Below are positions 60,854-64,000 of a stretch of 64,000 nt of DNA, one piece after another (within the stretch, counting starts at the first letter, position 1; every line of letters begins with the position of its first letter). Source of the stretch: Rhodobacter sp. 24-YEA-8. Lineage in GTDB: Bacteria; Pseudomonadota; Alphaproteobacteria; Rhodobacterales; Rhodobacteraceae. Location: the NCBI RefSeq assembly GCF_900105075.1, contig NZ_FNSK01000001.1, forward strand, positions 571,001 through 635,000. The letters run 5' to 3'. The translations under genes were made by a program, and so were the position numbers. The notes under the pieces are model-generated. The model ran no database searches. It saw only the letters and a program-made list of their open reading frames with translations, and was not told the DNA's origin.

Positions 60854-61387
60854 TCACAGACCCTCAAAGGCGCAAAGGCAACGGACATCCATCCCGAGCG
60901 CCTCGAGCTTTTTGCGCCCGCCCAGATCGGGCAGATCGACCACGAAAGCACAGCCGATCACCTCGGCGCCGAGCCGTTCGATCAGCGAAATCCCGGCCGC
61001 CGCTGTGCCGCCGGTGGCCAGAAGGTCATCGACCACCAGCACCCGCTCGCCGGCCAGAAGCGCATCCTCATGGATCTCGACCACCGCCTCGCCATATTCC
61101 AGCTGATAGGCCTGACTTATGGTCTGCCCGGGCAATTTGCCCTTTTTGCGCACCGGGACAAAACCGGTCGAAAGCTGATGCGCCACCGCGCCACCAAGGA
61201 TGAAGCCGCGCGCCTCTAGCCCCACCACCTTGTCGATCCGCATCCCGGCCCAGGGCGCGAGCAGCTGGTCCACACACATGCGAAAGCCGCGCGGATCGGC
61301 GAAGAGCGTGGTCACATCGCGAAACAGGATCCCTTCATGCGGGAAATCGACAATGGTGCGGATATAGTCGCGGACGGTTTTTTGCAT
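60854..61387 (-). CDS. apt: Adenine phosphoribosyltransferase
   Basis: 177 residues. [20 protein letters not shown] is the APT start, [20 protein letters not shown] the flexible loop region, and [17 protein letters not shown] the PRPP-binding 13-residue motif. It converts adenine to AMP. Downstream of mtnP, which releases adenine, so the pair forms a salvage unit with a 32-base gap. Confidence 0.95.
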   Translation of the reverse strand: MQKTVRDYIRTIVDFPHEGILFRDVTTLFADPRGFRMCVDQLLAPWAGMRIDKVVGLEARGFILGGAVAHQLSTGFVPVRKKGKLPGQTISQAYQLEYGEAVVEIHEDALLAGERVLVVDDLLATGGTAAAGISLIERLGAEVIGCAFVVDLPDLGGRKKLEALGMDVRCLCAFEGL

Positions 61388-61419
61388 CTCTGGTCTTCCG
61401 GTTACAGCAGGCGACCAGC

Positions 61420-62316
61420 TTACAACAGGCGGCCGGCGACCGCGTCAAGCTTCGCCACCAGCTTTGGGTCACGTTTCGCAGGGGCCGTCATCAGCGCGGT
61501 CTGCAGCGCCTGGTCACAGCCGCAGGGGCAGGGCGCCCGGCCGGTGCCAAGCGCCGCCGGCAATGCGGCCACGACCTCGCGCGCTTTGGCGGCATTGCCG
61601 GTCAGCGTCGCGATCACCGCCGCCACATCCACCGCATCATGGTCGGGATGCCAGCAATCGTAATCGGTCACCATGGCGAGGCTCGCATAGCAAAGCTCTG
61701 CCTCGCGGGCGAGCTTTGCCTCGGGCATCGCGGTCATGCCGATCACATCGGCGCCCCATTGCCGGTAAAGCCGGCTTTCGGCCAGGGTCGAGAATTGCGG
61801 TCCTTCCATCGCGATATAGGTGGCACCGCGATGGAGCGTGATTCCCGCAGACAGCGCCGTCTCCGCCACCAGATCGCCAAGCCGCGCACAGGTCGGATGG
61901 GCAAAGCCGACATGGGCCACGAGCCCTTCGCCGAAGAAGCTTTTTTCGCGGGCGAAGGTGCGGTCGATGAACTGGTCCACCAGCACAAACTCCCCCGGTG
62001 CACGGTCCTCGCGCAGTGATCCCACCGCCGAGACGGCCAGGATATCGGTGCAGCCGATCCGCTTCAGCGCATCGATATTGGCACGATATGGCACCGAGGA
62101 CGGGCTGTGGACATGGCCGCGCCCGTGCCGGGGCAGGAAGGCAATCGGCAGCCCGCCGAGCCGCCCGACCAGGATTTCATCCGACGGCGCCCCCCAGGGC
62201 GTTGTGACGGTGACCCATGAAGCCCCCTCCAGCCCGTCGATCTGATAGACACCCGAGCCGCCGATGACGCCGATCATGGTGTGACCGGTTGTGGTCTGCC
62301 CGGTAATATCCTGCAT
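61420..62316 (-). CDS. mtnP: S-methyl-5'-thioadenosine phosphorylase
   Basis: 298 residues from the ATG at 62316, 7 bases after [25 protein letters not shown] is the class opening; [20 protein letters not shown] is the phosphate/His site and [20 protein letters not shown] with [20 protein letters not shown] the nucleoside site. It splits methylthioadenosine to adenine and methylthioribose-1-phosphate; apt, just downstream, recovers the adenine. Confidence 0.93.
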   Translation of the reverse strand: MQDITGQTTTGHTMIGVIGGSGVYQIDGLEGASWVTVTTPWGAPSDEILVGRLGGLPIAFLPRHGRGHVHSPSSVPYRANIDALKRIGCTDILAVSAVGSLREDRAPGEFVLVDQFIDRTFAREKSFFGEGLVAHVGFAHPTCARLGDLVAETALSAGITLHRGATYIAMEGPQFSTLAESRLYRQWGADVIGMTAMPEAKLAREAELCYASLAMVTDYDCWHPDHDAVDVAAVIATLTGNAAKAREVVAALPAALGTGRAPCPCGCDQALQTALMTAPAKRDPKLVAKLDAVAGRLL

Positions 62317-62420
62317 ATCTTTGTCCTTCCTGATGCCGGCCAAAAGCTAGCGCCCCTGCCGCATTGCGGCAAGAGATCCTGCACAAGGGATCCGGGTATT
62401 CGGGTCAGCGGAAGATCAAC

Positions 62421-62452
62421 TTCCTCCTGAAGAAAATAGTTCCGCCGGAGGC
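62421..62452. repeat. Dispersed intergenic repeat, third copy
   Basis: TTCCTCCTGAAGAAAATAGT followed by TCCGCCGGAGGC, alignable with 57329-57359 and 42797-42829. It lies in the mtnP-lysC intergenic region. Confidence 0.5.
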
Positions 62453-62589
62453 ATCCGACGATTCCCATCGGGAAATGCCGCCAGCCCCTTGCGCCTGGCG
62501 CGCCCGGGTTATAGGAAACCGACGATTTTGGCGGGTGATTGTGACCCCGCCTTTGGGCAGAGCCCCAAAAGGGCCTCGGGGGGGTGCAG

Positions 62590-63849
62590 ATGCCGCTTCT
62601 GGTAATGAAATTCGGGGGCACATCCGTCGCCGATATCGACCGTATCGCGAATGCCGCGAAGAAGGTGCAAAAAGAGGTCGAACGCGGCTATGACGTGATC
62701 GTCATTGTCAGCGCGATGTCCGGCAAGACCAATGAACTGGTCGGCTGGGTCGAGGGTACTTCAAAGCTTTATGACGCGCGCGAATATGATGCGGTTGTGG
62801 CTTCGGGCGAGAATGTCACCGCCGGGCTGATGGCGCTGCGCCTGCAGGAAATGGGCGTGCCCGCGCGTTCCTGGCAGGGCTGGCAGGTGCCGATCAACAC
62901 CACATCGGCGCATAGCTCGGCGCGGTTCGTTTCGATCCCGCGCGAAAACCTTGATGCGAAATTCGCCGAAGGTTTCAAAGTTGCCGTGGTTGCGGGCTTC
63001 CAGGGGATCTCGCCCGAGGGGCGGATCACCACGCTGGGCCGGGGCGGCTCGGACACGACTGCTGTTGCCTTTGCCGCCGCTTTCGGGGCCGAGCGCTGCG
63101 ACATCTATACCGATGTTGATGGCGTCTATACCACCGACCCGCGCGTGAGCTCGAAGGCGAAGAAGCTCGACAAGATCGCCTTTGAGGAAATGCTGGAACT
63201 GGCATCTCTCGGCGCGAAAGTCCTGCAGACCCGTTCGGTTGAGCTGGCGATGCGCTACAAGGTGCGCCTGCGTGTGCTGTCCTCCTTCGAGGATACCGAC
63301 GAGAACTCTGGAACCCTGGTCTGTGACGAGGAGGAAATCATGGAATCGAAAGTCGTAAGCGGCGTCGCCTTCTCGCGTGAAGAGGCGAAAATCACCCTGT
63401 TCACCATCGAAGACCGTCCGGGCGTGGCCCAGGCGATCTTTGGCCCGCTGGCGGAGGCCGGGGTCAATGTGGACATGATCGTCCAGAATATCTCGGAAAA
63501 GGACTATGACGAGCGCCATAGCGGTGCCGTCACCGATATGACCTTCTCCTGCCCGATCAACCAGGTCGAGCGCGCCAAAAAGGCGATGGAAGAGGCGAAG
63601 GCACGCGGCGAGATCGCCTATGACGAGCTGATCATCGACACCGATGTGGCCAAGGTCTCGGTTGTGGGTATCGGGATGCGCAGCCATGCCGGAGTTGCCG
63701 CGCGCACCTTCAAGGCGCTGGCGGCGGAAGGGATCAATATCAAGGTCATCGCGACCTCTGAGATCAAGATCTCGGTGCTGATCGACCGGAAATATCTGGA
63801 GCTGGCCGTTCAGGCGCTCCATGACGCTTTCGAGCTGGAAAAGGCCTGA
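62590..63849 (+). CDS. lysC: Aspartate kinase
   Basis: 419 residues from the ATG at 62590 (GTG at 62584 is an alternative). LLVMKFGGTSVADIDRIANA is the kinase opening, followed by TTLGRGGSDTTAVAFAAAFG and CDIYTDVDGVYTTDPRVSSK. The C-terminal half has two ACT domains (FTIEDRPGVAQAIFGPLAEA, VGIGMRSHAGVAARTFKALA), so feedback inhibition by lysine/threonine is expected. It begins the aspartate family pathway, with thrC also in the window but not linked. A terminator follows. Confidence 0.95.
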   Translation: MPLLVMKFGGTSVADIDRIANAAKKVQKEVERGYDVIVIVSAMSGKTNELVGWVEGTSKLYDAREYDAVVASGENVTAGLMALRLQEMGVPARSWQGWQVPINTTSAHSSARFVSIPRENLDAKFAEGFKVAVVAGFQGISPEGRITTLGRGGSDTTAVAFAAAFGAERCDIYTDVDGVYTTDPRVSSKAKKLDKIAFEEMLELASLGAKVLQTRSVELAMRYKVRLRVLSSFEDTDENSGTLVCDEEEIMESKVVSGVAFSREEAKITLFTIEDRPGVAQAIFGPLAEAGVNVDMIVQNISEKDYDERHSGAVTDMTFSCPINQVERAKKAMEEAKARGEIAYDELIIDTDVAKVSVVGIGMRSHAGVAARTFKALAAEGINIKVIATSEIKISVLIDRKYLELAVQALHDAFELEKA

Positions 63850-63874
63850 GGCATCAGGCAGGAATGAGTTACTG

Positions 63875-63903
63875 AAGCCGCACCGGTCCGGTGCGGCTTT
63901 TTC
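63875..63903 (+). terminator. Intrinsic terminator after lysC
   Basis: AAGCCGCACCGG (63875-63886) pairs with CCGGTGCGGCTT (63888-63899), followed by TTTT. Confidence 0.9.
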
Positions 63904-63918
63904 ATATATGGTGAATTT

Positions 63919-64000
63919 ATGAAGAAATTCTCAGGGATTGCAGCCGTTTTGACGCTTGCGGCCTGTATCGGCCCGGATGGAAGCTCCGGTTTGGGTGCTG
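63919..64000 (+). CDS. Lipoprotein, 5' part only
   Basis: Starts at 63919 and runs off the window. The first residues MKKFSGIAAVLTLAACIGPD form a signal peptide ending in the lipobox LAAC, so the mature N-terminal Cys would be lipidated. The rest is not in the window, so no family can be named. Confidence 0.55.
   Translation, partial: MKKFSGIAAVLTLAACIGPDGSSGLGA

Overview
The window is high-GC alphaproteobacterial DNA, almost certainly a member of the Rhodobacter/Paracoccus group (Rhodobacteraceae). The evidence is the aa3 oxidase gene order (tldD, ctaC-ctaB-ctaG-ctaE, surf1, thrC, M16 peptidase), a ccaF1 (DUF1127) gene followed by CcsR-type hairpin RNAs, a likely UpsM-type RNA in front of mraZ, and close protein similarity to that family throughout.

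Layout. 1-3490 is a mosaic of broken mobile DNA (relaxase, holin-like, tape-measure and primase pieces) cut by an intact IS3-family element. 3470-10309 is a surface-glycan block with two FkbM methyltransferases and three glycosyltransferases. 10406-16875 is a polyamine uptake and oxidation operon (cupin, FAD oxidase, potA, potC, potB, potD) with an XRE-cupin regulator. 17350-18771 is a membrane diguanylate cyclase. At 19112 lies tRNA-Sec (selC), which has served as an integration site. A first element (19208-25937) carries degraded phage genes, a low-GC secreted protein that looks like an aerolysin-type pore former, an IS5-family insertion, and a tyrosine integrase with a coupled protein of unknown function. 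A second, related element starts at the next copy of the att core and contains Mu-like remnants up to about 28.5 kb. 28571-30600 holds a PaiB-like gene and more debris.

From 30879 the chromosome is ordinary core sequence: lepA, the ccaF1/CcsR stress RNA locus, apbC/mrp, the first half of the dcw cell-wall and division cluster (mraZ, rsmH, ftsL, ftsI, murE, murF, mraY and, after three inserted genes, murD), tldD, the cytochrome c oxidase cluster, thrC, an M16 peptidase, a GNAT, a D-2-hydroxyacid dehydrogenase-like flavoprotein, the apt and mtnP salvage pair, and lysC.

The strongest second-look items are the aerolysin-like protein in the selC island, the four two-hairpin CcsR RNAs, the UpsM-type leader RNA, the tandem selC integration, and two in-frame chimeras made by phage deletions. 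All calls come from reading the sequence; no database search was run.
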